In this document: in pieces, positions 8,750 to 16,093 of the stretch
Numbering within the stretch: the stretch's first letter is position 1
Layout: each line of letters starts with the position of its first letter
Assembly: GCA_964596245.1 (NCBI GenBank)
Contig: CAZQSK010000010.1
Location: 1-34,881 of the forward strand
Reading direction: 5' to 3'
DNA: 34,881 nucleotides
Origin: RHKK01 sp964596245
GTDB lineage: Bacteria > Patescibacteriota > Patescibacteriia > 2-12-FULL-60-25
Notes under the pieces: model-generated
What the model was told of the DNA's origin: nothing
Database searches by the model: none
What the model saw: only the letters and a program-made list of their open reading frames with translations
Program-made: the position numbers and the translations under genes

Positions 8750-9522
8750 AGGCGTGGGCGTAGGGCGGTCGGACGCAACACGGAAACGAAGACGACGCGA
8801 TCAAGCGAAACAAGTGGCTCGATGGTTGCGCTGAAAAACGGATCGGAGGAACGGGCTTCAACCGTATTCACAATGCCGAGGGGCAAATTAGCCGGAACTT
8901 TTTCTTCCGTGCCTGCTGTGACGATGATTTGATCCGGCACAACGGTCTCAGATGACGGGATAAAGCTCAGAAGCGCCGCGCCATTGCCACGCCCTTCAAG
9001 AATGCCGGCAAGCTGTCCTTTCTCTTGAACGGCGGCTGCCACGCGGCTACGTGGATCTGTCAGCAACTCAACCACAGCCACACGCTCCTGAAGTGAGCTG
9101 ATCTTGCCGACCATAATCCCCTCGTCCGTTACGACGGCTTGTCCGATTTCGACGGAATCATCTCCGCCACGATCAATCGTGAGCAATGCACGCGTTCCGC
9201 GCACATCGCGCGCGATTACGCGTGCGCCAACACTGTCATAACCTGAACGGTCCAGAAAACGTGCTTGCGCACGCAAGGTACGGTTCTCTTCTTCCAATGA
9301 ACGCAAACGCACCTGATCAGCCGCGAGAACAGCGAGTCGCGATTCCAGCTCTTTCACACGTTCATCGGCATCAATGGCGCGGGACGATAATCCGGACATG
9401 GCACGAACCAAGGGCAGCGTTGCCGCGCGTACGAATGATCCGACGGGCTGAGACAATCCTGCCAACACTAAAAGCACGGTAATCGTAAGGGCGCCGATCA
9501 CCCATGCCCAAATTCCCCTCAT
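8746..9522 (-). CDS. mreC: Rod shape-determining protein MreC
   Basis: Bitopic protein that couples cytoplasmic MreB to periplasmic wall enzymes. 258 residues: N-terminal membrane helix (about 6-26), a coiled-coil segment (about 52-92, ERVKELESRLAVLAADQVRL), then the beta-rich MreC domain with segments such as AVVTDEGIMVGKI and LLTDPRSRVAAAV. Length is typical for short MreC proteins. ATGA overlaps link it to mreB upstream and to mreD downstream. Confidence 0.95.
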   Translation of the reverse strand: MRGIWAWVIGALTITVLLVLAGLSQPVGSFVRAATLPLVRAMSGLSSRAIDADERVKELESRLAVLAADQVRLRSLEEENRTLRAQARFLDRSGYDSVGARVIARDVRGTRALLTIDRGGDDSVEIGQAVVTDEGIMVGKISSLQERVAVVELLTDPRSRVAAAVQEKGQLAGILEGRGNGAALLSFIPSSETVVPDQIIVTAGTEEKVPANLPLGIVNTVEARSSDPFFSATIEPLVSLDRVVFVSVLRPTALRPRL

Positions 9523-10574
9523 ACGCCCTTCACGAGATCAGTTGCCGGGACAGCCACGTCATTAAGCATAACCGGATCATCCAATAAAACACCTGTACCG
9601 CGTACCACACAAAGCGGCGCTTCATCAGCCACGCGCACCGGCAAACCGGTGCCACGCGACAATGCCTGGTCCAACCCGCGCAATAGCGCTCCCCCTCCCG
9701 CAAGCACAATCCCGCGCTGCTGAATGTCTGCCACCAGTTCCGGAGGTGTGGTTTCAAGAATGGCTTTCACCTGATCGATAATCACCTTAACCGAACGACC
9801 GAGCGCTTCACGAATCTGGGCATCATTCACGGTGATCTGGCGCGGAAGACCAGTAAGCAAATCACGACCGCGCATGGACGTTTCAAGCGGCTCGGGGATT
9901 TCGTCGGCAGAACCGACAGCTAACTTCACCTCTTCGGCCACACGCTCACCGAGTAAGAGGTTAAACACATCGCGCGCATATTGCGTGATGTTGCGATTCA
10001 ACTCATCACCGGCAATGGCGATGCTCTTCGCCGTCACGATACCGCTCAAAGAGATAACGGCGATTTCGGTTGAACCGGCGCCAATATTAATGACCATGTT
10101 TCCAATGGGTTCCCGAATGGGCATCCCAGCACCAATGGCAGCCGCAATAGGCGCTTCGACGACGAGCACTTCGCGAGCACCCGCCCCAGAAGCCGCATCG
10201 CCTACCGCCTTGCGCTCCACCTCAGTCACATCTAACGGGACACAGATCACGACGCGCGGACGCGGAATAGCGAAGGTCTTATCCTCATGAACTTTTTCAA
10301 AAAAGTAACGCAACAATTTTTCCGTGACTTCGAAGTCGGCAATAATGCCGCGCTGCAACGGTTTGGATACTTGGATGTAACCTGGATTTTTTCCAACCAT
10401 CGAACGAGCCTCTTCTCCGACCGCCATCACCTGGTTGGTACGACGGTTGATGGCAACGACCGAAGGCTCGTCAATCACCACACCTTTCCCTTTCACGTAT
10501 ACGCGCGTATTAGCCGTCCCGAGGTCAATCCCGAGCTGCTTCGTCCATTGCCCCAAAAAGCGCGGCCAACGCAT
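9519..10574 (-). CDS. mreB: Rod shape-determining protein MreB (bacterial actin)
   Basis: ATP-binding filament protein that organises side-wall synthesis. 351 residues. Actin-fold nucleotide motifs are visible: phosphate 1 LGIDLGTANTRVYVKGKG (about 14-31), phosphate 2 NIGAGSTEIAVISL, and the adenosine motif GIVLAGGGALLRGLDQAL. First gene of the mre operon. Directly upstream is a promoter-like pair whose -10 hexamer ends 9 nt before the ATG, and there is no Shine-Dalgarno, so translation is probably from an almost leaderless message. Confidence 0.97.
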   Translation of the reverse strand: MRWPRFLGQWTKQLGIDLGTANTRVYVKGKGVVIDEPSVVAINRRTNQVMAVGEEARSMVGKNPGYIQVSKPLQRGIIADFEVTEKLLRYFFEKVHEDKTFAIPRPRVVICVPLDVTEVERKAVGDAASGAGAREVLVVEAPIAAAIGAGMPIREPIGNMVINIGAGSTEIAVISLSGIVTAKSIAIAGDELNRNITQYARDVFNLLLGERVAEEVKLAVGSADEIPEPLETSMRGRDLLTGLPRQITVNDAQIREALGRSVKVIIDQVKAILETTPPELVADIQQRGIVLAGGGALLRGLDQALSRGTGLPVRVADEAPLCVVRGTGVLLDDPVMLNDVAVPATDLVKGV

Positions 10575-10583
10575 AGTCCGCCG

Positions 10584-10612
10584 AGCTTAGCGCCCGGGAG
10601 CTGACTTGCCAA
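10584..10612 (-). promoter_or_regulatory. Candidate near-leaderless promoter of mreB (TTGGCA-17-TAAGCT)
   Basis: On the minus strand TTGGCA (10607-10612, five of six matches to the -35 consensus) is followed by exactly 17 bases and TAAGCT (10584-10589). The hexamer ends 9 nt before the mreB ATG at 10574. The same TAAGCT at the same distance is found before the bactofilin gene, and within one base of it before valS and the DHH-family gene. If transcription starts about 7 nt past the hexamer, the leader is about 2-3 nt. Confidence 0.6.
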
Positions 10613-10618
10613 AAGGCG

Positions 10619-11008
10619 TCAAGACCTGCGGCTTTCCCCTATCAATAACGCGGCGTACTCCAGAGAGCCGATAAGCACTAAAAAGAACAAAAACCACCAA
10701 ATATTCATCCATCCCTGTGCCGAAAGCGCCAAGGAAGCGACCGCCATGAAAGACAAGAGGAGCGCATGACGAAATGCGATGCGCACTTCACGAAAGGCTG
10801 TGTCTTTGCGACGCCGCACATGAACACGCATCAAGACCCCGGCGATCGTAAGCAAACCGACACAAGCGGCAAACAGCGTCACGTAAAATAAAAGCTGACC
10901 GGACCAGCCGGCTTCTTCCGGATTTACGTTCATTAAAATGTAGACCCAACCGCTGAGCGCCGCGAACGTGGCAAGCGCCATCAGGGTCAAAAACGAGCGG
11001 TACCCCAT
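10619..11008 (-). CDS. Small four-helix membrane protein, unknown function
   Basis: Not recognised. With the ATG at 11008 it has 129 residues and about four membrane helices (near residues 6-26, 38-60, 81-98 and 105-122), separated by a basic cytoplasmic loop VHVRRRKDTAFREVR. A TTG codon two codons upstream is a possible but less likely start. It lies between the DciA-like gene and mreB. A consensus extended -10 (TGATATAAT) ends 6 nt before the ATG, so it may begin its own leaderless message as well as being read from upstream. No enzymatic motif is visible. Confidence 0.75.
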   Translation of the reverse strand: MGYRSFLTLMALATFAALSGWVYILMNVNPEEAGWSGQLLFYVTLFAACVGLLTIAGVLMRVHVRRRKDTAFREVRIAFRHALLLSFMAVASLALSAQGWMNIWWFLFFLVLIGSLEYAALLIGESRRS

Positions 11009-11014
11009 ACTCAA

Positions 11015-11023
11015 ATTATATCA
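11015..11023 (-). promoter_or_regulatory. Extended -10 element immediately before the start codon
   Basis: The minus strand reads TGATATAAT, a TGN plus perfect TATAAT, overlapping the stop codon of the DciA-like gene. The hexamer ends 6 nt before the ATG at 11008, so a start 7 nt past the hexamer would fall on the A of the ATG. No good -35 hexamer is present, which is common for extended -10 promoters. Confidence 0.5.
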
Positions 11024-11323
11024 TGCCTGAACGATCTTGAGACGCTCGACGATTTTACGACCAAGGGCACGGTTGATCTCATTCCGAAATCGCACATCGA
11101 TCAGTTTTAATTCGCCGACGACAATTGATGCGCCCGTCGCGAGCTTGAGCTCCCCCTCGCTGAATGAGACACCGCGCACCAAACGCGCCTTTTCTTCGCC
11201 CCATAAATTTGTGAGCACCGTCATCGCCACCTCCATTACGCGCACGGCATCGACATTACGACGAAGTCCTGCAAATTTTTGCAGCGATTCGCTTTGAATA
11301 CCGCCAATCGATTTAAAGCTCAT
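11021..11323 (-). CDS. DciA-like protein (DUF721 family)
   Basis: Probably a member of the DUF721/DciA group, proteins involved in loading the replicative helicase in bacteria that lack DnaC or DnaI. 100 residues. The pattern is that of the family core: a W in a helix (LTNLWGEEKARLVRGVSF), a beta segment (GELKLATGASIVVGELKLID) and a last helix (RFRNEINRALGRKIVERLKIV). The start overlaps the stop of the helicase-nuclease gene (ATGA). Recognition is from pattern and length; there is no catalytic motif to confirm it. Confidence 0.6.
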   Translation of the reverse strand: MSFKSIGGIQSESLQKFAGLRRNVDAVRVMEVAMTVLTNLWGEEKARLVRGVSFSEGELKLATGASIVVGELKLIDVRFRNEINRALGRKIVERLKIVQA

Positions 11324-14271
11324 AACTTTTTGAACTCACAAATGTTCTTGAAGTCGCAGTATTTGCACGTAAACGGTTCTGGCGTCGCTTTGAAATCACT
11401 CTTAGAAATATCCTCCATGCGTTGCGTGACTTTTTCAAGAAACGCCTCACGCTTTTCTTCTTTAAGAAGATCAACGTCAGTAATCACCCAATCGAGCACG
11501 TAGATATACGCCAAACGCGAAACCTTAATCCCCTTTTCTTCCAAAGCGATTTGATAGATATGCAGCTGCTCTTTTGACTCTGCATCCAGCTCTTCTTTCG
11601 CGGCTCCTGTTTTATAGTCGTATACGACATGCGTGCCATCGGGGAGCTTGTCCACGCGGTCGATCTTTCCCTTCAGCGAATGCTGACCAAGTACGAGCGT
11701 GAATGGGATTTCTACACCTAATACATCCGGCGCCTTTTCCGCGCAGGCATTCCAAAAGTTTTTTACGGCTTGCTTGCCCTTGGCTTTGTATTCGTCGTGA
11801 CGTGCGCGATTTTCATACCACTCATCAATCCACGCTTCTTCATAGATCTTCAATGATTCTTCCAGCGTGACCCGAAATCCGCCGGGTGTTGTTTCAAATG
11901 TTTCAACGGTTCCACCGAACAAACTGCCCTGCTGAACCTGCCCGCGCATCAAATGCAAATTCAAAATGTTTTGATAGGCGTGGTGAACCGATTGTCCAAA
12001 GCTTTTCTGATACGTTCCGAATTTAGGTATGCGATAAATATGCTCAAACTTGTACTGCAGTGGACATTTTCGGAATGCTGCAAGCTGAGTGAAGCTGAAC
12101 TTCTTCTTCAGCTCATAATGCACCAGATCGCCTGTTCCGACCGGCTCTTCGTTCAATGCGCGTAACTGAAGAGCACGTGCTTCGTCTTCTGCGCTAATGA
12201 TGATGTTCGGTACTTCAACACTGGCTTCGGCCAAGAAAGGCGAGGGCTTCTTGGGCCTCACTCCGCCATAATGATTCGCTCCCGTGAGATACAAACGGTC
12301 TTTTGCGCGCGTGACGGCCACGTAAAAAAGACGGCGCTCTTCTTCAAGATGGGCGTCGCCCTCGGGAAGACGCTCTTGAATCAACCCATCGGGCAGCGGA
12401 ATCGCTTCGCTACGCGCTCGCGTTGGAAACCGCTGATCGACGAGTGATGCGACAAATACATGCTTAAACTCCAATCCCTTGGAAGCATGAACCGTCATAA
12501 TCTTCACCAACTCCGGACCGGCGTCTGGATCAAAATCCAACCCACCTTCTTCGCCGCTATCAATCTCGATGCGCAACTCTTCAATAAATCCACGAATGGA
12601 GGGGTCATGCGTTGAACGCTCATAACGCTTCACGCGTTCGGCGAATCCATTCAAGTGCTGGAGATACTCGCGCTTCTCGCGCTCCGGCAAACGCATCACC
12701 CAACCAAGATATTCGGTCTTATCCAAAGCGAGCTGCAATACACGTAAAGGCAGCTCGCGACGTCCAGCCTCGGCCAACCCCTCCATATGCGCCACCAGCT
12801 TAGTGACGAGACGTAAGCCATCCTGGCTCACACCCGCATCAGCCGCCTGTTTGAGCGCCTGCCACAAGGTTAAGCCTTTGAGATTCGCGTATTGAAGAAG
12901 CTCGGCTATATCTTTGGATGGAACGTTGTAACAACCAAGGTGAAGCCCTCGCCAAACAGCAGAAGACTCGTGATAGCCATCAAGCAAAGACAAAATCGCC
13001 ATCACATCCAAGACAGCTGGCTTTCCATACAAGCCACGCAAAGCCATGAATTGAAATGGCACCCCAGCCCGATCAAGCGCGTGCACAAAAGGTTCAGCTC
13101 CGTCGTTGGAACGAACGAGAATCGCGATCTCATTCCAGCTCAATTCCGGATCTTTTTCTTTCAGGCGCTTGATCTCATCCGCAACGGCTTCAGCCTCGTC
13201 TTCTACCGAGCGCTTCCAAAGCACTTCTACCCTCCCACCTTCGCCGCGCATGGCTTCAAGCTTTTTGGAAAGACCAGTGGCAGCCAATTTCACCTCGAGA
13301 CGATTGGGGTCATTTTTCTTGATGAAGGCGTAAGCAGTATCGAGAATCTCTTTGTGAGAGCGATAGTTTTGTGTGAGTGCCACCGTTTTTGCATCGGGAA
13401 AATCGTCGCGAAATTGCAGAATGTTCGCGAGTGATGCGCCGCGGAATTTGTAGATCGCCTGGTCATCATCCCCAACGACCGTAATGTTTCGGTCTTTACC
13501 GCACAAAAGCTTAATCAAATCGTATTGTGCCCAGTTCGTGTCTTGAAACTCATCCACCATGATGTAGCGGAATTGCTTGCGATACTCGGCTAAAACGCTA
13601 GGACGCTCACGGAACAAGCGCAGAGTCTCAAGAATCAAATCGTCGAAATCGAGACTCCCCTCCTCCAACATGATTTTTCGATACGCAAAATAGGCGTTCG
13701 CAAGCTCCATCAAACGTTTACGCTCGCCGTCAACGACCTCCGCGTCTCCATCCAAAGCCGCATTGGTCGCGAATTCAAGATACTTCTCGGGTGAAACGTC
13801 TTCACTTTTGGCGCGTGAGATGTGCTGCAACAAAGAACGCAGGAATTTCACCGGATTTCCCAGCGGTCGATAGTGATCAAGTGGCAATTCCGGAAAACGG
13901 CGCTTTAATAGAAGCCAGGCATCTGTAGGCGTCAGCAGGCGGAACTGATTGGGCAAACCGATTTCCAAGGCATGCGCCTCCAATACGCGCTGACAAAAGC
14001 CGTGGAAAGTTGAGATCCAAAAGTCGTAGGTGCCCGTTTCCAACAAATTCAGCACGCGATCCTCCATTTCTCCGGCTGCCTTGTCGGTGAAAGTGAGGGC
14101 AAGAATGTTCTCTGTACCTATCCCGTCTTTTTCCAATAAATGGGCGTAGCGCTTGGTGAGCACCGTTGTTTTTCCCGTGCCTGCACCGGCAACAATCAAC
14201 AAAGGCCCATCTCCATGGGTTACGGCTTCACTTTGTGCAGGGTTCAATCCAGCGAGCAGCTCCTCCGGCAT
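11320..14271 (-). CDS. UvrD/PcrA-type helicase with C-terminal RecB-like nuclease domain
   Basis: ATP-dependent 3'-5' DNA helicase fused to a PD-(D/E)XK nuclease, probably for DNA repair or recombination. 983 residues. Helicase motifs: Q-motif LNPAQSEAV, Walker A GAGTGKTT (29-36), motif II VDEFQDTNW, motif III VGDDDQAIYKFRGA, motif V/VI TVHASKGLEFKHVF and RRLFYVAVTRAKDRLYL. The last roughly 250 residues hold the nuclease, with VVYDYKTG as catalytic core. One cysteine (FRKCPLQYKFEHI) at its start and three at the end (CKYCDFKNIC) fit the four-cysteine iron-sulfur cluster of AddB-type nucleases. It lies 3 bases after the tgt stop and overlaps the DciA-like gene. Confidence 0.92.
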   Translation of the reverse strand: MPEELLAGLNPAQSEAVTHGDGPLLIVAGAGTGKTTVLTKRYAHLLEKDGIGTENILALTFTDKAAGEMEDRVLNLLETGTYDFWISTFHGFCQRVLEAHALEIGLPNQFRLLTPTDAWLLLKRRFPELPLDHYRPLGNPVKFLRSLLQHISRAKSEDVSPEKYLEFATNAALDGDAEVVDGERKRLMELANAYFAYRKIMLEEGSLDFDDLILETLRLFRERPSVLAEYRKQFRYIMVDEFQDTNWAQYDLIKLLCGKDRNITVVGDDDQAIYKFRGASLANILQFRDDFPDAKTVALTQNYRSHKEILDTAYAFIKKNDPNRLEVKLAATGLSKKLEAMRGEGGRVEVLWKRSVEDEAEAVADEIKRLKEKDPELSWNEIAILVRSNDGAEPFVHALDRAGVPFQFMALRGLYGKPAVLDVMAILSLLDGYHESSAVWRGLHLGCYNVPSKDIAELLQYANLKGLTLWQALKQAADAGVSQDGLRLVTKLVAHMEGLAEAGRRELPLRVLQLALDKTEYLGWVMRLPEREKREYLQHLNGFAERVKRYERSTHDPSIRGFIEELRIEIDSGEEGGLDFDPDAGPELVKIMTVHASKGLEFKHVFVASLVDQRFPTRARSEAIPLPDGLIQERLPEGDAHLEEERRLFYVAVTRAKDRLYLTGANHYGGVRPKKPSPFLAEASVEVPNIIISAEDEARALQLRALNEEPVGTGDLVHYELKKKFSFTQLAAFRKCPLQYKFEHIYRIPKFGTYQKSFGQSVHHAYQNILNLHLMRGQVQQGSLFGGTVETFETTPGGFRVTLEESLKIYEEAWIDEWYENRARHDEYKAKGKQAVKNFWNACAEKAPDVLGVEIPFTLVLGQHSLKGKIDRVDKLPDGTHVVYDYKTGAAKEELDAESKEQLHIYQIALEEKGIKVSRLAYIYVLDWVITDVDLLKEEKREAFLEKVTQRMEDISKSDFKATPEPFTCKYCDFKNICEFKKL

Positions 14272-14274
14272 GCC

Positions 14275-15384
14275 CTATGTGTTACGCGATCGGATACGTT
14301 CCATCAACTCAAGGTAAAACGCGACATTCGCCATCGTCGCCAAACGCATACCCAACATCTCATCGACCGTAAACAAGTGACGCAAATAGCCCATGGAATA
14401 ACGGCTAAGTTCCGGATGGATTCCCGCCTTCGCGGGAATGACAATTGGCTCATCACTCATCTTCCACTTCTCATTGGTGACGTGAACAACTTCGTAAAAA
14501 TCACGCTTGGACAAGTCGTCGTGGACGAAACGGTAAATGGAGCCGTGGCGCGCATTACGGGTGGGAAGCACGCAGTCGAACATATCGATGCCACGCTCCA
14601 CATACCCGACAATTTCATGCGGTTGGGCTCCCCCCATGAAGTAGCGCGGTTTGTCTTTGGGCAAAATACCATCGAGTACTTCAAGTACTCGGCATGCTTC
14701 TTCATATGGCTCACCGACGGACAACCCGCCGATCGCGTATCCATCAAAGCCGATATCCACCAACTCTTGAGCACTGCGCTTGCGCATCTCCAAATCGGTA
14801 CCGCCCTGAACAATTCCGAAGAGCTTGGCACCCGGGTTAATCGAACCTTCACGCGTGCGCTCGAACTCGTCTTTGGAGCGCTTCGCCCAACGGGTCGTTA
14901 ATTCCAGTGCCTCCGTAATAACTTTGTCTGATGCGGGGAGTTCGGTGCAGACATCTAGCACCATACAAATATCGCTGCCGATGGTGCGCTGAATTCGCAT
15001 GCACAATTCCGGCGTCAGCATGAGCTTTGCACCGTCGATATGCGACTGAAATTGCACTCCCTCCTCACTTAGCTTGCGCAAACCGGAAAGTGAAAAAACC
15101 TGGAAGCCGCCCGAGTCAGTCAGGATCGCGCCCTTCCAATCCATCATCTTATGCAAACCGCCAAGACCCTTCATCACATCCATGCCGGGACGCAACCAAA
15201 GATGATAGGTGTTTGAAAGTACGATTGGTGAACCGAGCTGCTCAATATCAAAACTCGAAAGCGTCTTCACGGCAGCCTTGGTAGCAATCGGCATGAAGAA
15301 GGGCGTCTGCAAAACTCCATGTGGCGTCTCAAGTTCTCCCCTGCGTCCGTTAGGACCTTCGTTATGAAGCTTGAACATACTCAT
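14275..15384 (-). CDS. tgt: tRNA-guanine transglycosylase lacking the zinc site
   Basis: Exchanges guanine 34 of certain tRNAs for a queuine precursor. 369 residues. Active-site residues are present: general base D90 in TDSGGFQVFSL and nucleophile D270 in GIDMFDCVLPTRNARHG, plus GIVQGGTD and DGYAIGGLSVGEP. However, the structural zinc site of the family (CxCxxC before SRAYLHHL, and a His in the following HN) is absent: the region reads EPI, then VIPAKAGIH (315-323) encoded by a palindromic DNA repeat, then PELSRYSMGYLRHLF, and the His position reads MAN. The frame is intact. The start shares one base with the stop of the VTT gene (TAATG). It may still be active, have altered stability, or be an inactive relic. 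Confidence 0.9.
   Translation of the reverse strand: MSMFKLHNEGPNGRRGELETPHGVLQTPFFMPIATKAAVKTLSSFDIEQLGSPIVLSNTYHLWLRPGMDVMKGLGGLHKMMDWKGAILTDSGGFQVFSLSGLRKLSEEGVQFQSHIDGAKLMLTPELCMRIQRTIGSDICMVLDVCTELPASDKVITEALELTTRWAKRSKDEFERTREGSINPGAKLFGIVQGGTDLEMRKRSAQELVDIGFDGYAIGGLSVGEPYEEACRVLEVLDGILPKDKPRYFMGGAQPHEIVGYVERGIDMFDCVLPTRNARHGSIYRFVHDDLSKRDFYEVVHVTNEKWKMSDEPIVIPAKAGIHPELSRYSMGYLRHLFTVDEMLGMRLATMANVAFYLELMERIRSRNT
14414..14441. repeat. Palindromic VIPAKAGIH-type repeat inside tgt
   Basis: The 28 bases are the exact reverse complement of 28634-28661. The core is an 8-bp perfect stem, ATTCCCGC / GCGGGAAT, around a 4-base loop. Read in the tgt frame it encodes VIPAKAGIH, the translation typical of this widespread dispersed bacterial palindrome. 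It is inserted without breaking the frame. Confidence 0.9.
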
Positions 15385-16079
15385 TACTCAAACGTCTTCG
15401 GTTCAACCGCCTTTGAGAACAGGTGGCGCTTGGCCCAGTCTGAACGTCGAAGCAGAATCGCAATAACGATAGATGCGGCCATCATAATCCCGAAAAAGAT
15501 AAGCGAGGCCGGCGTCGTAAACGCTTCTCCCAAAACCACAAAACTCACGGTTGAAGCAAAGGAACCCAAGAAGGTTCCCACAATGTATTGGCGATACGTC
15601 ATCCGCGTCAGCCCGCAACCAATACTGACGGCGTCAAAAGGAAAAAACAACAGGCGCATAGCCATAGCAGCAAACATCCCCTGTTCGGTAAGCAGCTCAT
15701 CGTATTTCTTCACCCAACCACGCTCATTCTCGCTCACAAAATGACGGCCGAAGTAGCGAGCCATCCAAAAGCTAATACTTCCGGCCACATTCACACCAAT
15801 CACGACGGCTAAACTTCCAAGCCAAGGACCAAACAAAGCACCTCCGATAATCGCAATGGAAAACGTTGGAAATGGAATGACGGTCGAAAGCGCGTAGAAG
15901 AGAATCAAGACTAAAGGACCCCAGATGCCCGCATTACGAACATTTGTCGTAACAATGCCGGGAACATCCTTCACCGAAATGCCGTTCACATGCAAAAAGA
16001 CGTATGTCGACACGATCACGGCGACATACATCAAAAATATGCCTAACTTGAGCCAATGGGCACGTTCAAAGTGGCGCAT
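15384..16079 (-). CDS. VTT/DedA-type (TVP38/TMEM64) membrane protein
   Basis: Multi-spanning inner membrane protein of the VTT domain group; relatives act as lipid scramblases or flippases or affect membrane homeostasis. 231 residues with about five to six hydrophobic segments. The VTT core is seen as STVIPFPTFSIAIIGGALFG followed by LGSLAVVIGVNVAGSISFW and RYFGRHFV, then a second re-entrant-type segment MRLLFFPFDAVSIGCGLTRM. It starts 14 bases after the 533-aa gene and shares one base with tgt. A TAGAAT hexamer lies 6 nt before its ATG. Exact substrate cannot be told. Confidence 0.88.
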   Translation of the reverse strand: MRHFERAHWLKLGIFLMYVAVIVSTYVFLHVNGISVKDVPGIVTTNVRNAGIWGPLVLILFYALSTVIPFPTFSIAIIGGALFGPWLGSLAVVIGVNVAGSISFWMARYFGRHFVSENERGWVKKYDELLTEQGMFAAMAMRLLFFPFDAVSIGCGLTRMTYRQYIVGTFLGSFASTVSFVVLGEAFTTPASLIFFGIMMAASIVIAILLRRSDWAKRHLFSKAVEPKTFE

Positions 16080-16085
16080 GTATCT

Positions 16086-16091
16086 ATTCTA
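16086..16091 (-). promoter_or_regulatory. Possible -10 hexamer (TAGAAT) 6 nt before the VTT gene
   Basis: TAGAAT on the minus strand matches five of six consensus bases and is placed exactly as the extended -10 before the small membrane protein at 11008. No -35 is visible. It may start a leaderless message at the VTT ATG, but the gene can also be read through from the 533-aa gene. Confidence 0.3.
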
Positions 16092-16093
16092 CC

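Noticed and set aside
14140..14901. A 253-codon plus-strand frame opposite tgt and the helicase start
   Set aside because: Both minus-strand genes are certain; the frame shows no conserved pattern.
14275..15384. tgt as a frameshifted pseudogene because of the repeat
   Set aside because: The repeat adds whole codons and the reading frame continues through the conserved C-terminal part, so it is intact as a coding sequence, though its zinc site is missing.
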